Shown: positions 15,959 to 25,165 of the stretch, piece by piece | How the letters are laid out: each line of letters opens with the position of its first letter | Numbering within the stretch: the first letter of the stretch is position 1 | Origin: UBA5239 sp031548025 | Lineage (GTDB): Bacteria; Verrucomicrobiota; Lentisphaeria; Victivallales; Victivallaceae | Direction: 5' to 3' | DNA: 64,000 bases | Assembly: GCA_031548025.1 (NCBI GenBank) | Contig: JAVBRM010000065.1 | Span: 1 to 64,000 of the forward strand | Translations under genes and position numbers: made by a program | The notes under the pieces: model-generated | What the model saw: the letters and a program-made list of their open reading frames with translations, nothing else | Database searches by the model: none | What the model was told of the DNA's origin: nothing

Positions 15959-17032
15959 ATGAAAAAATATATTCATATCGATATGGATGCGTTTTATGCC
16001 TCGGTGGAACAACGGGACAATCCGGAATTGCGCGGCAAAGCAGTGATTGTCGGGGGGGATCCCGATAAACGCGGCGTAGTCAGCACCTGTTCATATGAAG
16101 CCCGTAAATTCGGCGTCCATTCCGCCATGCCCACCAGCAAGGCGGTTCGTTTGTGTCCGCATGGAATTTTCATCCACGGCCGGATGGAGGTCTATGTGGA
16201 AGTATCGCGGCAGATCCGGGCGATCATGCATGAATTCACCGATTTGATCGAGCCGCTGTCGATCGACGAAGCCTATCTGGACGTTACCGAAAACAAAATC
16301 GGCTGTCCCTCCGCCACCTGGGTTGCGCGAATGCTGAAACAGCGTATCCACGAAGAAACCGGGTTGACCGCTTCCGCCGGAGTGTCGTTCAGCATGTTCT
16401 TGGCCAAAATTGCCTCCGACATGCACAAACCCAACGGCCTGACCGTGGTTACGCCGGAAGAAGCGGAAGCGCTGCTGGAAAATCTGCCGATCGGTAAATT
16501 CTACGGCATCGGCAAAGTAACCGCCGCCAAACTCGAGAAATACGGCATCTACAAAGGCGCCGACTTGAAAAGAATGTCGCTGGCAACCCTGCTGGAACTG
16601 ATGGGAAAAAGCGGCAAATACTACTATGACATCGTCCGCTGCCAGGATTCCCGCACCCTGGAAGTCGACTGGATCCGCAAATCGCTTGGCCGCGAAATCA
16701 CTTATGAAATCGACCTCTCCGACCTGAACCAGATCGCCGGCGAAGTCAAAGATTTGTCATTCCGGGTGGAAAGACTCCTGAAAAAAAACAAACTTGCCGG
16801 CAAGACCATAACCCTGAAACTGCGCTACGACGATTTCGAAACCATCACCCGGAGCCAATCCCTGCCGCATGCCACTGACGACGGCGAAGCCATCGCGAAA
16901 ATCGCCGATAATCTGCTTCGCTGCAAAACCCAGGCCGGAGTGCGAAAAGTCCGCCTGTTAGGCGTCACCGCCTCCAACTTCCCGCCCCCGAAACCCGCCA
17001 TCGAGTGGGTTCAGCTCGAACTCCCCTTCTGA
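15959..17032 (+). CDS. dinB: DNA polymerase IV (Y-family)
   Basis: 357-residue translesion polymerase. Catalytic acidic residues are in IHIDMDAFYASVE (Asp8) and LSIDEAYLDVT (Asp-Glu near 103). The YEARKFGVHSAMP fingers motif, the helix-hairpin-helix thumb FYGIGKVTAAKL and the little-finger domain are complete. The C-terminus ends in QLELPF, a good match to the beta-clamp binding motif. No strong ribosome binding site precedes the ATG. The gene borders the AT-rich modification island. Confidence 0.95.
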   Translation: MKKYIHIDMDAFYASVEQRDNPELRGKAVIVGGDPDKRGVVSTCSYEARKFGVHSAMPTSKAVRLCPHGIFIHGRMEVYVEVSRQIRAIMHEFTDLIEPLSIDEAYLDVTENKIGCPSATWVARMLKQRIHEETGLTASAGVSFSMFLAKIASDMHKPNGLTVVTPEEAEALLENLPIGKFYGIGKVTAAKLEKYGIYKGADLKRMSLATLLELMGKSGKYYYDIVRCQDSRTLEVDWIRKSLGREITYEIDLSDLNQIAGEVKDLSFRVERLLKKNKLAGKTITLKLRYDDFETITRSQSLPHATDDGEAIAKIADNLLRCKTQAGVRKVRLLGVTASNFPPPKPAIEWVQLELPF

Positions 17033-17093
17033 ATCATTGGTGTAAAACTCGGGTTATCAGCAGCAAGATCTTTATGATCAAAATATTTCCTTT

Positions 17094-17126
17094 AAAAGAC
17101 TATTGCAGTGCAATAGAGAGACTTTT
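17094..17126. terminator. bidirectional terminator between dinB and hsdS
   Basis: CTATTGC-AGT-GCAATAG forms a perfect 7-bp stem (17100-17116) flanked by AAAAG and CTTTT, so T-rich tails follow on both strands. It separates the convergent dinB and hsdS genes and overlaps the hsdS stop codon. Confidence 0.65.
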
Positions 17127-18525
17127 ATTTCCCTAGGATCATCTTTTCAACTTGAAGCCTTGCATCCGTTAAGACCTTGCTTGCCTCTATACCTAAAGCT
17201 TTAGCTTTTGCGTGAATGGTTAAAATATGATTTGCAACTTTGTTTTGAGTATCCAGTGAAGGGAAAGGAATTATTAGTTTTTTCAGCACATCAATTCCTA
17301 CACTAGATTGGTTATTCCAATTAGCACATAGCACATAGAATACCTTCATGTGCTGATATAAATTCAATATACACCAAAGATATGCGGCGGATAGATAATC
17401 TTGATTTATTTTGATGCATGTTATGTGGCTTGAAAAGTATGCCTCAATGGGATTTATATGTAATGCTGTTTTTCCCACTAGCTCTTGGCTATTGGTGTTG
17501 TTAAACAAAACATCATTTTTCTCTAGCTTGGAAGCGTTAGGGGTGAAGGGGACAAAAATATTTTTGTCAAAACAAAGTTCCCCAAACTTATTGATATTTG
17601 TCGGGCGGATATGCAAATAGCCGCCAGTCTCAATCTGATTTTGCTTTCTAGCCCCAAATCCAGATTTAAATGAAATGCATACGTCTCGCAAACATACTTT
17701 GGAGCCGGCGCAAATATTTTCTAAATCAAGACGCTGATACAATGGATCAAGACGCTTATCGGATATTTTCGAAAAAGATGTGGTGAAAATACGCTTTGGC
17801 AATGTGCTATCTCGTTCTGGTAAATGAATCCTAAGTTCATTCAATAGATATTCGTCAATACTACTTAAAAGTGCTTGGCCCTGATTCTCTTTCCCAATCT
17901 TTGCTTCACTGGCATCAGAAAGGATTTTTATTATGACTTTTTGCACAGGCTTTGGTGGTAACGGGACGTCAAAATTTTGTAGGAAATCACTGGATACTCG
18001 TTGTTGTCCGACTGTCCCTCCCAAAAAATTTTGTGCAGAGTCCAAAATCCTATGGTCACGTAACAAAAATAATAAATATTCGGAAAGAACTTTTTCACTT
18101 TTTGGACGTATGACATAATAATCTGTTGATCCACAGCCCAGACCATTCAGGAGATCATGTGCAATTGCAGATTTTGCATTTTGCATATGTGGTGTAATTT
18201 TAGCCCAAAGAATATCGTTTTCCGCAAATCTCGTATAACCTTTACTTGAACCACACTCGATATATCGTGGGGACATAATGATTCCATTTTTCTCATCAAT
18301 ACATTCTATGGGAATAAATGAAATCATATCTATATTTTTTAATGATTTGAAGCTAACGGATGGATCAATCCAAGCTAAATCTCGTAATTTATATATAGGG
18401 TAGCAAGATGACTTAAATCGAAATTGGGCTTTATAGGCAGCTGGATTCATTCTACCCAATAATTGAGACCTGCTGATCAAAAATATTTTTGCCTTATCTG
18501 CATTGAGATGGAGCGTTGCCTTCAC
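17125..18525 (-). CDS. hsdS: Type I restriction-modification specificity subunit-like protein (HsdS)
   Basis: 466 residues with the two-fold HsdS plan: two variable target-recognition regions, each followed by a conserved helical spacer. The repeats are visible as PLPPKPVQKVIIKILSDASEAK near residue 200 and PFPSLDTQNKVANHILTIHAKAKAL near the C-terminus. It would direct the upstream methyltransferase to a bipartite DNA target. The start is GTG, overlapping the previous stop as GTGA, so it is translationally coupled. The N-terminal 35 residues are unusual for HsdS, and a start at a later ATG cannot be excluded. The DNA is clearly AT-rich compared with dinB. Confidence 0.82.
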   Translation of the reverse strand: MKATLHLNADKAKIFLISRSQLLGRMNPAAYKAQFRFKSSCYPIYKLRDLAWIDPSVSFKSLKNIDMISFIPIECIDEKNGIIMSPRYIECGSSKGYTRFAENDILWAKITPHMQNAKSAIAHDLLNGLGCGSTDYYVIRPKSEKVLSEYLLFLLRDHRILDSAQNFLGGTVGQQRVSSDFLQNFDVPLPPKPVQKVIIKILSDASEAKIGKENQGQALLSSIDEYLLNELRIHLPERDSTLPKRIFTTSFSKISDKRLDPLYQRLDLENICAGSKVCLRDVCISFKSGFGARKQNQIETGGYLHIRPTNINKFGELCFDKNIFVPFTPNASKLEKNDVLFNNTNSQELVGKTALHINPIEAYFSSHITCIKINQDYLSAAYLWCILNLYQHMKVFYVLCANWNNQSSVGIDVLKKLIIPFPSLDTQNKVANHILTIHAKAKALGIEASKVLTDARLQVEKMILGK

Positions 18526-20036
18526 GGTTTATAAACTCCATATTTCTTCTCCAAAATAGTTGGAAGATTGTTTTTGATTATCGATTTAATGTCATTGTAG
18601 TAACCACTCATTGAAAATGGAATATACTGTAATTTATCCATATCAAAAGGGATTTTATGATCTTTTACGTATTCCGAATACACGTCAAAAGGGACTTTGG
18701 TGCTATGATCATTTTCAGCTCGTAATAGAATCATTGGTTTGCCATTTCCTTCAGCCAAACCAACCTCGAAAATGACATTTTCGTTGGCACCTGTTAAATC
18801 CGCGATGAAAACATCACATTCTTTGATGGATTCAATCAATCTGTGATCTATTCGTTGTGATGCTCCACGAAACCTCATAATTGGAATAAGTGAAAGTGTA
18901 ACTTTTTCTTTCTTGGTAATTTCCGCTAAAACTTCTTTAAAAAGTGTGTTATATTCACTAACGCGTTTATGAGATACATAGGGCATTGCAACAAAAATAC
19001 GATATTCTCTCTTAGATATTATTGCTAAAATAGTTTTCAATATGCAGGAGGCACCAACATCGCTTAAGAGATTCAAGTTCCCCTCGAAAACCCAATATCT
19101 GACTTTACTAAAGTCATCAGGATATTTTAGTATTGCAATGATTAATGCCAGTATAATATCTACCGATAATGTTTTGCCCTTATATTTTTCCTCCTCAATA
19201 ATAGCACAAACTTTGTGAATGGCTCGAAATACTTGATTGTGCTCAAGTGGAATTCCAAATTCCCCCAGCAATATTACTAATTTTACAGCAAAATCATAGT
19301 TCCCTTCTTCAATAAATTCTTTAATGTTGGAATTTGCGCCTGATTTTATTGCCAAGGCGATAGAACGAATCAATTCTATATTTTGTATTTCAAGGATTTG
19401 ATTTAACTCAAGATCTGAAAATAAATCATCTTTCGCAAGTAAAGCCTCGTAATTCTCCTCCGAAGTTAGTGCTTTTGCTTTCGCATTAATCAAATAGAAA
19501 AATGCTGCCTCATATTTATCGGCCTCTTTTCCTTGGATTTGCACTAGAATTGAAAACGGTACAATTTTATCTTTGATCGCATTATCGGGAGTGTTCTCTA
19601 AAATAGCTTCTGCTGCCGATAAACGATGGTTTCCATCCAAACGAGACAAGGGGGCATTGTCCCCCTTGAAATTCAATGTCATAACTTTTGCAGTAGACTT
19701 GTCTATTCGATCCGAATTTTTCCCAAAAGAAAATTTTCCTTTTGACTTGATCTCAATATTATCTTCCTTCAAGTCTTGGCGGGTGATATCCGGATTGGCA
19801 ATACACTCTATCGCACTAGGAGTTTTGAACTGTAGCCCAAACAACAATTCCGGGAAAAAACTAAATGTAGCAGATGAAAGAAAATCCCCAATAGATTTTT
19901 CTCTTTTATCATCATATTTACGTTGATAAAACGATGGTTTAGAAATATTGAGCAAATCGCCTAGGGCTGCATACCCTCTGAATAATAATTGTCCGTTGAA
20001 TGTGTATTCAACAATTCCCTTTAAGATGATGCTCAT
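18522..20036 (-). CDS. two-domain protein: DGQHR/ParB-like N-terminus and nucleoside deoxyribosyltransferase-like C-terminus
   Basis: 504 residues. Residues about 1-330 contain RLDGNHRLSAAEAI (DGNHR at 134-138) followed by FYLINAKAKALTSEE. This is the pattern of DGQHR-domain proteins (DndB-type, a branch of the ParB/sulfiredoxin fold) found in DNA-modification loci. Residues about 343-445 begin YRIFVAMPYVSHKR and contain CDVFIADLTG (407-416) and FEVGLAEGNGKP. This is the core of the nucleoside 2-deoxyribosyltransferase-like/TIR-related fold, with Glu424 in the position of the catalytic glutamate. It overlaps both neighbours by four bases (ATGA upstream, GTGA downstream), so it is an integral part of the hsdM-hsdS cassette. 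A modification sensor joined to a nucleotide-degrading effector is a reasonable guess. Confidence 0.7.
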   Translation of the reverse strand: MSIILKGIVEYTFNGQLLFRGYAALGDLLNISKPSFYQRKYDDKREKSIGDFLSSATFSFFPELLFGLQFKTPSAIECIANPDITRQDLKEDNIEIKSKGKFSFGKNSDRIDKSTAKVMTLNFKGDNAPLSRLDGNHRLSAAEAILENTPDNAIKDKIVPFSILVQIQGKEADKYEAAFFYLINAKAKALTSEENYEALLAKDDLFSDLELNQILEIQNIELIRSIALAIKSGANSNIKEFIEEGNYDFAVKLVILLGEFGIPLEHNQVFRAIHKVCAIIEEEKYKGKTLSVDIILALIIAILKYPDDFSKVRYWVFEGNLNLLSDVGASCILKTILAIISKREYRIFVAMPYVSHKRVSEYNTLFKEVLAEITKKEKVTLSLIPIMRFRGASQRIDHRLIESIKECDVFIADLTGANENVIFEVGLAEGNGKPMILLRAENDHSTKVPFDVYSEYVKDHKIPFDMDKLQYIPFSMSGYYNDIKSIIKNNLPTILEKKYGVYKP

Positions 20037-22294
20037 TTTGTAGCCTCCTCGACATTGGCAATAAACTTACCCAATTCTTGACTGATATATTCGAGTTCAT
20101 TGATTGCAGTAGGTTTACCTGTGGCATCATATCCAATATTATCTGCAATCGCCATAAAGATCTGATAATCCGGCAGTTTTGTTTGTTTCGTCTTGAGGTA
20201 TCTCTCATTGAGTTCATCTTTTAGCACATTAAGCTTTTCTGTGTAGGAAGCGGACATTTCCATGCGCCATTCCTTATATTCTTGAGTTTTCTTTAGTTCA
20301 GATAGTTTGGTTATTCCTGTTGTATTTTTAAAACCATCAAGATTTTTCAATTTGTTTTTTTTCTCTTTTCCCAATGCTTGAACGGTTTCCCGATATTTCA
20401 TATCTCGGCAAAGATCAATGGCAATGTCCCTTTTTAGGGAAATAAAGAGTTTTGTTTTTTCAGTAGACCATTTTTTTAGAAAAACGACAGAGCTTTTTAC
20501 TCCTGTGCCCTTTGCCGTAAAAGCAGTCTGGGGCATGGATACTACTGCGATGATCCGAAACCACTCTTCAATATAGTCGCGCACATATTGCAAACTACTG
20601 TAGGTCAGGATGTCATCAGGAAGAACAATAGCAAGATATCCATTAGATTTTAAAAATTTATAAGCTTGTTCGATAAAAAGGACTTCTATGTCTTGGTTGG
20701 GTCTGTTGCTTTTTTCTGACTCATCTGGCGATTTGGTACTCAAATCTAACCAATCATGTTGTTTGATCCCAAATACATAATTTTTAAAATACGCTTGTTC
20801 TGTTAAATGAACGATACGGCCAAATGGAGGATTGGTAACAATGAAATCGAAACGATTATATTGAAAACCAGTATTTGCGTTTTTTTCACTTATTTGTTGG
20901 GGAGCAAGTAAGCCATCTGAGGTTATGACGTTAGTGTGACCATCATTATGAATAATCATGTTCATCTTCGCAACTCGAGAAATCTGTTCATTTATCTCAA
21001 TACCATAAAGATTATTTGCGGCAAAACCATGCCAGTATTTGTACCACTTGGCGTTTTGTTTTATATCGATCTTGTATTTGGGGTAAAGATCTGTTGCTTG
21101 TTTACGTACTTTATTAAGTGCATAAAGCAAGAACCCGCCACTGCCGCAAGAGGTATCCATGACTAGAGACTTATTGGTAATGGGTAGAACATCAATTGCA
21201 AATTTTACAATCTGACGAGGGGTGAAATGTTGTTCCAAATTACCTCGAAAGAACGATTCCGTAAAGGTTTCAAATGCTCGCCCTTTGCTATCGGAATCTG
21301 TTTCACCAAAATTAACTGATCCCAAATACTCAACAACTGTACGAATTTTTTCTGGGGTCAGTCGAATATTATCCCGAAAAATCTCTTTATCACGCTTACA
21401 CCCTTCTTCATACAGTGCCAAGACGCGTTTGTATAAGGAATCATTCACTTTTTGCCGACATTTTTGCTCATTCGTTTCATCTTCATCAGTGATTGTGATA
21501 ATCTGAAAATCATATGGTTCTCCGGCTTGTCTATTCTTTTTTTCGTCCCAAATTTTGCAGAAAATTAGTTTATTGAGTTCGTTAAATGCTTCTGACGGAT
21601 TCAATTGGCCGCCTCCCCATAATGCTTTATGGGCTTGCTTAAAACGTAGAGTCAGTTCAGCTTCTTCAATGATGGATAAACCGAAAAAGCGCGGTTTTCC
21701 TTCTTCTTGAGGCAGTGCCTCTGCATTATAAACATACTTATAATTGGTTGGTGTTCTGACTCCGTATTGCGGAATATCAGCTTTCTGGAGGCATTTTCCT
21801 CGCCGCTTATCAACCTCAAAGTATTCATTTCGTAATCCCGAAGTTACCCAGATATATCTGATGTCATTTGGTAGAGCATAAGCATGGCTATAGGCTTGCT
21901 CAAATGCCAGTGAAAATTCTGGTTCACTGATCTCCTGCCTCCTGCATTCAACAAGAATATATGGCTGAAGACAAGCAGAATCTTTATAGATAATAATATC
22001 CACCACTCTTGTTATTTCGTGGGATGTTTGAATTGGGACATGCAGCTTAATGTGTTCTGGTTTATAACCATAATCAAAAATTAAGCGCAAAAAGGTTTCT
22101 GCTACGACTTTTTCTTCCGGACTTCGATAATTTTTTGCTTTATTCTGATGAATATAAAGTATCTTTTGGGAAGTTATTTGTGATTCGCTCGCTTCTCCAA
22201 ATACAGGAGAATAATTTGGCATATCTGGAAATGCTATATAGCCTTTTTGTATTCCTTTGCTAATGATATTCATTATTTCTATATTGGTTCTCAT
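20033..22294 (-). CDS. hsdM: Type I-like N6-adenine methyltransferase with fused HsdR-N-like domain
   Basis: 753 residues. Residues about 55-160 resemble the HsdR N-terminal nuclease domain: a helix (RSPEEKVVAETFLRLIF), Asp99 in TRVVDIIIY, then Glu116-Cys-Arg118 in ILVECRRQE and a later EQAYSHAYAL helix. The usual ExK is ExR here. Residues about 320-640 form the N6-adenine methyltransferase core with SAM motif MDTSCGSGGF (Asp380) and catalytic NPPF (488-491), plus the HFTPR entry motif of HsdM. The C-terminus is helical and lysine-rich. The ATG at 22294 has AGGA at suitable distance. No HsdR helicase gene is nearby. Confidence 0.85.
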   Translation of the reverse strand: MRTNIEIMNIISKGIQKGYIAFPDMPNYSPVFGEASESQITSQKILYIHQNKAKNYRSPEEKVVAETFLRLIFDYGYKPEHIKLHVPIQTSHEITRVVDIIIYKDSACLQPYILVECRRQEISEPEFSLAFEQAYSHAYALPNDIRYIWVTSGLRNEYFEVDKRRGKCLQKADIPQYGVRTPTNYKYVYNAEALPQEEGKPRFFGLSIIEEAELTLRFKQAHKALWGGGQLNPSEAFNELNKLIFCKIWDEKKNRQAGEPYDFQIITITDEDETNEQKCRQKVNDSLYKRVLALYEEGCKRDKEIFRDNIRLTPEKIRTVVEYLGSVNFGETDSDSKGRAFETFTESFFRGNLEQHFTPRQIVKFAIDVLPITNKSLVMDTSCGSGGFLLYALNKVRKQATDLYPKYKIDIKQNAKWYKYWHGFAANNLYGIEINEQISRVAKMNMIIHNDGHTNVITSDGLLAPQQISEKNANTGFQYNRFDFIVTNPPFGRIVHLTEQAYFKNYVFGIKQHDWLDLSTKSPDESEKSNRPNQDIEVLFIEQAYKFLKSNGYLAIVLPDDILTYSSLQYVRDYIEEWFRIIAVVSMPQTAFTAKGTGVKSSVVFLKKWSTEKTKLFISLKRDIAIDLCRDMKYRETVQALGKEKKNKLKNLDGFKNTTGITKLSELKKTQEYKEWRMEMSASYTEKLNVLKDELNERYLKTKQTKLPDYQIFMAIADNIGYDATGKPTAINELEYISQELGKFIANVEEATK

Positions 22295-22889
22295 AATCAT
22301 TTTCCTGCTTTGCCAGATTTGTCCCATTCGTCGACTTTAGATTGCTTGAATTTTCAGAATTTTCCGATGCAATGATAGACCTTTTTCTTCAAGTCATTTG
22401 TAAATTGTCTCTCGCCGCACCCCGGATTGGTTAAGATCTCTTTCTAGGGATAGGCGGTAATCTTCCATAACTAAGACCTCAAAGCTTATATTTCTCTCAA
22501 TAATGTTACGGTTTATGAAAATATCATGCATACGGAGGAATTACAAACAGAGAATGGGCCGGATCTTAGTTATTTTGAATGGTTAGCATATGAATAGTAC
22601 TTTTTAGTAGTGGGGTAAAGAACACGAAAGTAATATCAATAATGTCGCATTATTAACTCTATTTAAATTTGAAATTAAGATTTTAGATGGAATTGCGAAA
22701 AACCACGAACTCACTGAGAGCACCACTGGTCCAGTAAGCATCACTGGTCCAGTACGACTTGGTTCCGTTCAAGTGTAGAAGTCTTGCCTAAGAAAAAGGT
22801 TCTTGGTGTAACAAAAAAATTTCTCATGAAAATATGATTTACTGAATCAATTTGGAGTTGAATTCAATTGCAAGTCCGCTTTTAGTCGG
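22295..22889. other. gene-less AT-rich stretch upstream of the modification cassette
   Basis: About 595 bases with no convincing gene. It would hold the promoter of the hsdM cassette on the minus strand. A 45-codon minus-strand ORF (22531 to 22394) has RRETIYK and, after a stop, LEEKGLSLHRKI, which faintly recalls a Fis-type helix-turn-helix. It has no ribosome binding site and may be a decayed remnant. The segment also contains two copies of ACTGGTCCAGT, listed separately. Confidence 0.4.
22725..22753. repeat. two copies of the palindrome ACTGGTCCAGT
   Basis: ACTGG-T-CCAGT occurs at 22725-22735 and 22743-22753. The start-to-start distance is 18 bases, and the surrounding match extends to CACTGGTCCAGTA. 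Tandem palindromes of this size are typical of repressor operators, but no adjacent promoter or regulator is obvious. Confidence 0.45.
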
Positions 22890-24005
22890 CTATTTCACTT
22901 GCCAGATGAAACTTTCCCAGGGAGCGGCGTCTTTGACCGTGAGGATTCCGTCTTGGAGCGTCGCGGCCTTTTCAGCGGTACTGCCCCAGGGAATCAGGAT
23001 GCCGTTTTGGGGCGCGCCCGGGATTTTTAACGGCAATTCCAGGTCGCGGGTCTGGCGGCTTTCGTGAGTCAGGATGATAAAATTACCGTTTGGACGGGCC
23101 CAGTAGGCGAAGTTGACCCCGTGTCTCATATTGAAATCATAACAATACGCGGTAACTTCCCAGGTGTTCTGTACCTGTCCGGTAAAGGCTTTGACCTCTT
23201 TGAGCGTCGGCGCGAGGGAGTCTTTGAAGAAAGCCTTGCCCTGCGGTCGGTCAAGGTGGCAATGACTCAGGGCAAAATAGAAAATGCCGCGCGATCCGTA
23301 AGTAATCACGCTTAAAGCCATATAACGGGATTCGGTATGGTTGGGATAGCGCAGTGTCTTTCGGTTTTCTTCAAGAACGTTTTTGGGGAAGCAAGAAAAA
23401 TCGCAGGCTTGAAGGATCGGAATAAATGGAGTGCCGGGAACCCGCATCCGCGCCGCTTTGCCGAAAAATCGGCTGATATTTTCCAGCGGCGCCTCGGGAA
23501 ACGCCTGACCCCGGACCGGGTAATGGTCCGCCATCCAGACATCCGCGTAGTCCCGGGTCTTTTCCCAGTTGGCCCGCCAGTGGATAATCAAAGCGGAGGG
23601 GATGGTCGAATGGCTCTTGATCATTTCGACGATTTCGCGTACCCGGGGCATGTCTTCGGCGGCCGGTTCGCTGTAAGCCACCCACATGCCGAGCGCCGGG
23701 TGGTCTTTGACGGTTTTGACCAGAGTTTCCAGTTTGTTCTTCCATTCCGGGTCTTCTGTCGGGAGACGATTGCGGCTGCGGATGTCGTACAACACTTTCA
23801 TATCGTACTTGCTCGCCATATCCAGAATTTCAGTATGGGGAGCTTTGTTATAGGCGCTATAACTGTGAACATAGTTGATCCCGATATCCTTCAATATGGT
23901 ATAAGTCTTGTCGTTTTGTCTTTCGACGGCATACATCCCGATATAGAACTCATCGGCCTGCAGCAGGGTGATCGTACAGATGATCAGAGACAGATACTTT
24001 AACAT
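22890..24005 (-). CDS. secreted TIM-barrel protein, glycoside-hydrolase-like (copy 1)
   Basis: 371 residues with a short signal peptide (MLKYLSLIICTITLLQA). The body looks like a beta/alpha barrel of the glycoside hydrolase type: INYVHSYSAYN, KVLYDIRSRN, LGMWVAYSEPAAEDM (a Glu at a barrel strand end, the usual place of an acid/base residue), VWMADHYPV, and a C-terminal beta domain ending WESFIWQVK. The exact family is not recognised and no activity is proven. The neighbouring gene product is roughly two-thirds identical by eye, so the pair arose by tandem duplication. AAGGA precedes the ATG. Confidence 0.68.
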   Translation of the reverse strand: MLKYLSLIICTITLLQADEFYIGMYAVERQNDKTYTILKDIGINYVHSYSAYNKAPHTEILDMASKYDMKVLYDIRSRNRLPTEDPEWKNKLETLVKTVKDHPALGMWVAYSEPAAEDMPRVREIVEMIKSHSTIPSALIIHWRANWEKTRDYADVWMADHYPVRGQAFPEAPLENISRFFGKAARMRVPGTPFIPILQACDFSCFPKNVLEENRKTLRYPNHTESRYMALSVITYGSRGIFYFALSHCHLDRPQGKAFFKDSLAPTLKEVKAFTGQVQNTWEVTAYCYDFNMRHGVNFAYWARPNGNFIILTHESRQTRDLELPLKIPGAPQNGILIPWGSTAEKAATLQDGILTVKDAAPWESFIWQVK

Positions 24006-24028
24006 GATTTAGTTTCCTTATTTTTAGT

Positions 24029-25147
24029 TTACTTTACTTGCCAGATGAAACTTTCCCACGGACCGGCGTCTTTGACCGTGAGTATACCGTCTTTCAGCGA
24101 AGCCGCTTTGTCCGCAGTATCGCCCCATGGCGTCAAGGTGCCGTTTCGGGGTTTCTCTGGAGCCCTCAGTTGCAATTTCAGGTCGCGGGCCTGGCGACTT
24201 TCGTTGGTCAGGATCATGAAATTGCCGTTGGGGCGAGCCCAATAGGCAAAGTTGACCTTGTTGTTGATATTGAAATCAAAACAGTATCCGGTAACCTCCC
24301 AGGGGTTTTCGATGATCGCGGTCAAGGCCTTGACTTCCTTGAGCACTGGTGCCAGGGATTCCTGGAAGAATGCCTTGCCTTCCGGCCGGTTGAGGTGGCA
24401 GTGAGTCAGGGAAAAATAAAATATGCCGCGAATTCCATAAGTCAGGACGCTCAGCGCCATATAACGGGATTCGACGTAATTGGGATAGCGCAAAGCAGCC
24501 CGGTTTTTCTCATCAACCAGTTTGGGAAAACAGGAGAAATCACAGGCTTGGAGGATCGGAATGAACGGAGTTCCCGGCACTCTCAACCTGGAGGCGACGC
24601 CGAAGAAATTACCGATATCTTCAAGAGGGGCATTGGGAAACTCCTGACCTTGAACCGGATAATGATCCGCCAGCCAGATATCGGCGCAGTTCCGGGTATT
24701 TTCCCAATTGGGCTGCCAGTCGATCCCGACCGCCGTTGGAATTTTGGAATATCCCCGGATCATTTCGACGATTTCACGGGCCCGCGGCAGGTCTTGCGGA
24801 GCGGGCTCGCTATAGGCGAACCAGATGCCCAGGGCAGGGTGGTCTTTGACCTTTCTGACCAGAGTTTCCAGCTTGTTTTTCCATTCCGGATCATTCTCCG
24901 GCAATTGTTTGCGGCTGCGGATATCGTAGAATACCTTCATGTCATATTTCGCGGCCATGTCCAGGATATCGGTTGGCGGGTCTTTGCGGTATGAACCGTA
25001 GCTGTGGACATAGTTCACGCCGATCTCTTTCAGCATGGCATAGGTTTGGTCATTGTGTTTTTCCACACCGAATATGCCGATAATGAATGGGTCTGCAAGG
25101 GCCGAGCCAGTCATGAGCATTGATAATAAAAGAGCATGAATTTTCAT
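24029..25147 (-). CDS. secreted TIM-barrel protein, glycoside-hydrolase-like (copy 2)
   Basis: 372 residues with signal peptide MKIHALLLSMLMTGSALA. It matches copy 1 along its whole length, with identical blocks such as VPGTPFIPILQACDFSCFPK and EWKNKLETLV, and the same FAYSEPAPQDLPRAREIVEMI barrel segment. AAGGA lies eight bases before the ATG. It follows the prepilin-like gene by 18 bases and precedes copy 1 by 23 bases, so all are probably cotranscribed from upstream of the regulator at 26993. Confidence 0.68.
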   Translation of the reverse strand: MKIHALLLSMLMTGSALADPFIIGIFGVEKHNDQTYAMLKEIGVNYVHSYGSYRKDPPTDILDMAAKYDMKVFYDIRSRKQLPENDPEWKNKLETLVRKVKDHPALGIWFAYSEPAPQDLPRAREIVEMIRGYSKIPTAVGIDWQPNWENTRNCADIWLADHYPVQGQEFPNAPLEDIGNFFGVASRLRVPGTPFIPILQACDFSCFPKLVDEKNRAALRYPNYVESRYMALSVLTYGIRGIFYFSLTHCHLNRPEGKAFFQESLAPVLKEVKALTAIIENPWEVTGYCFDFNINNKVNFAYWARPNGNFMILTNESRQARDLKLQLRAPEKPRNGTLTPWGDTADKAASLKDGILTVKDAGPWESFIWQVK

Positions 25148-25165
25148 TGATAAAATCCTTGGTTG

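Noticed and set aside
22394..22531. A 45-codon minus-strand ORF with a faint Fis-type helix-turn-helix look
   Set aside because: No ribosome binding site, interrupted by a stop before the putative recognition helix ends, and too short for a firm call; recorded only in the intergenic entry.
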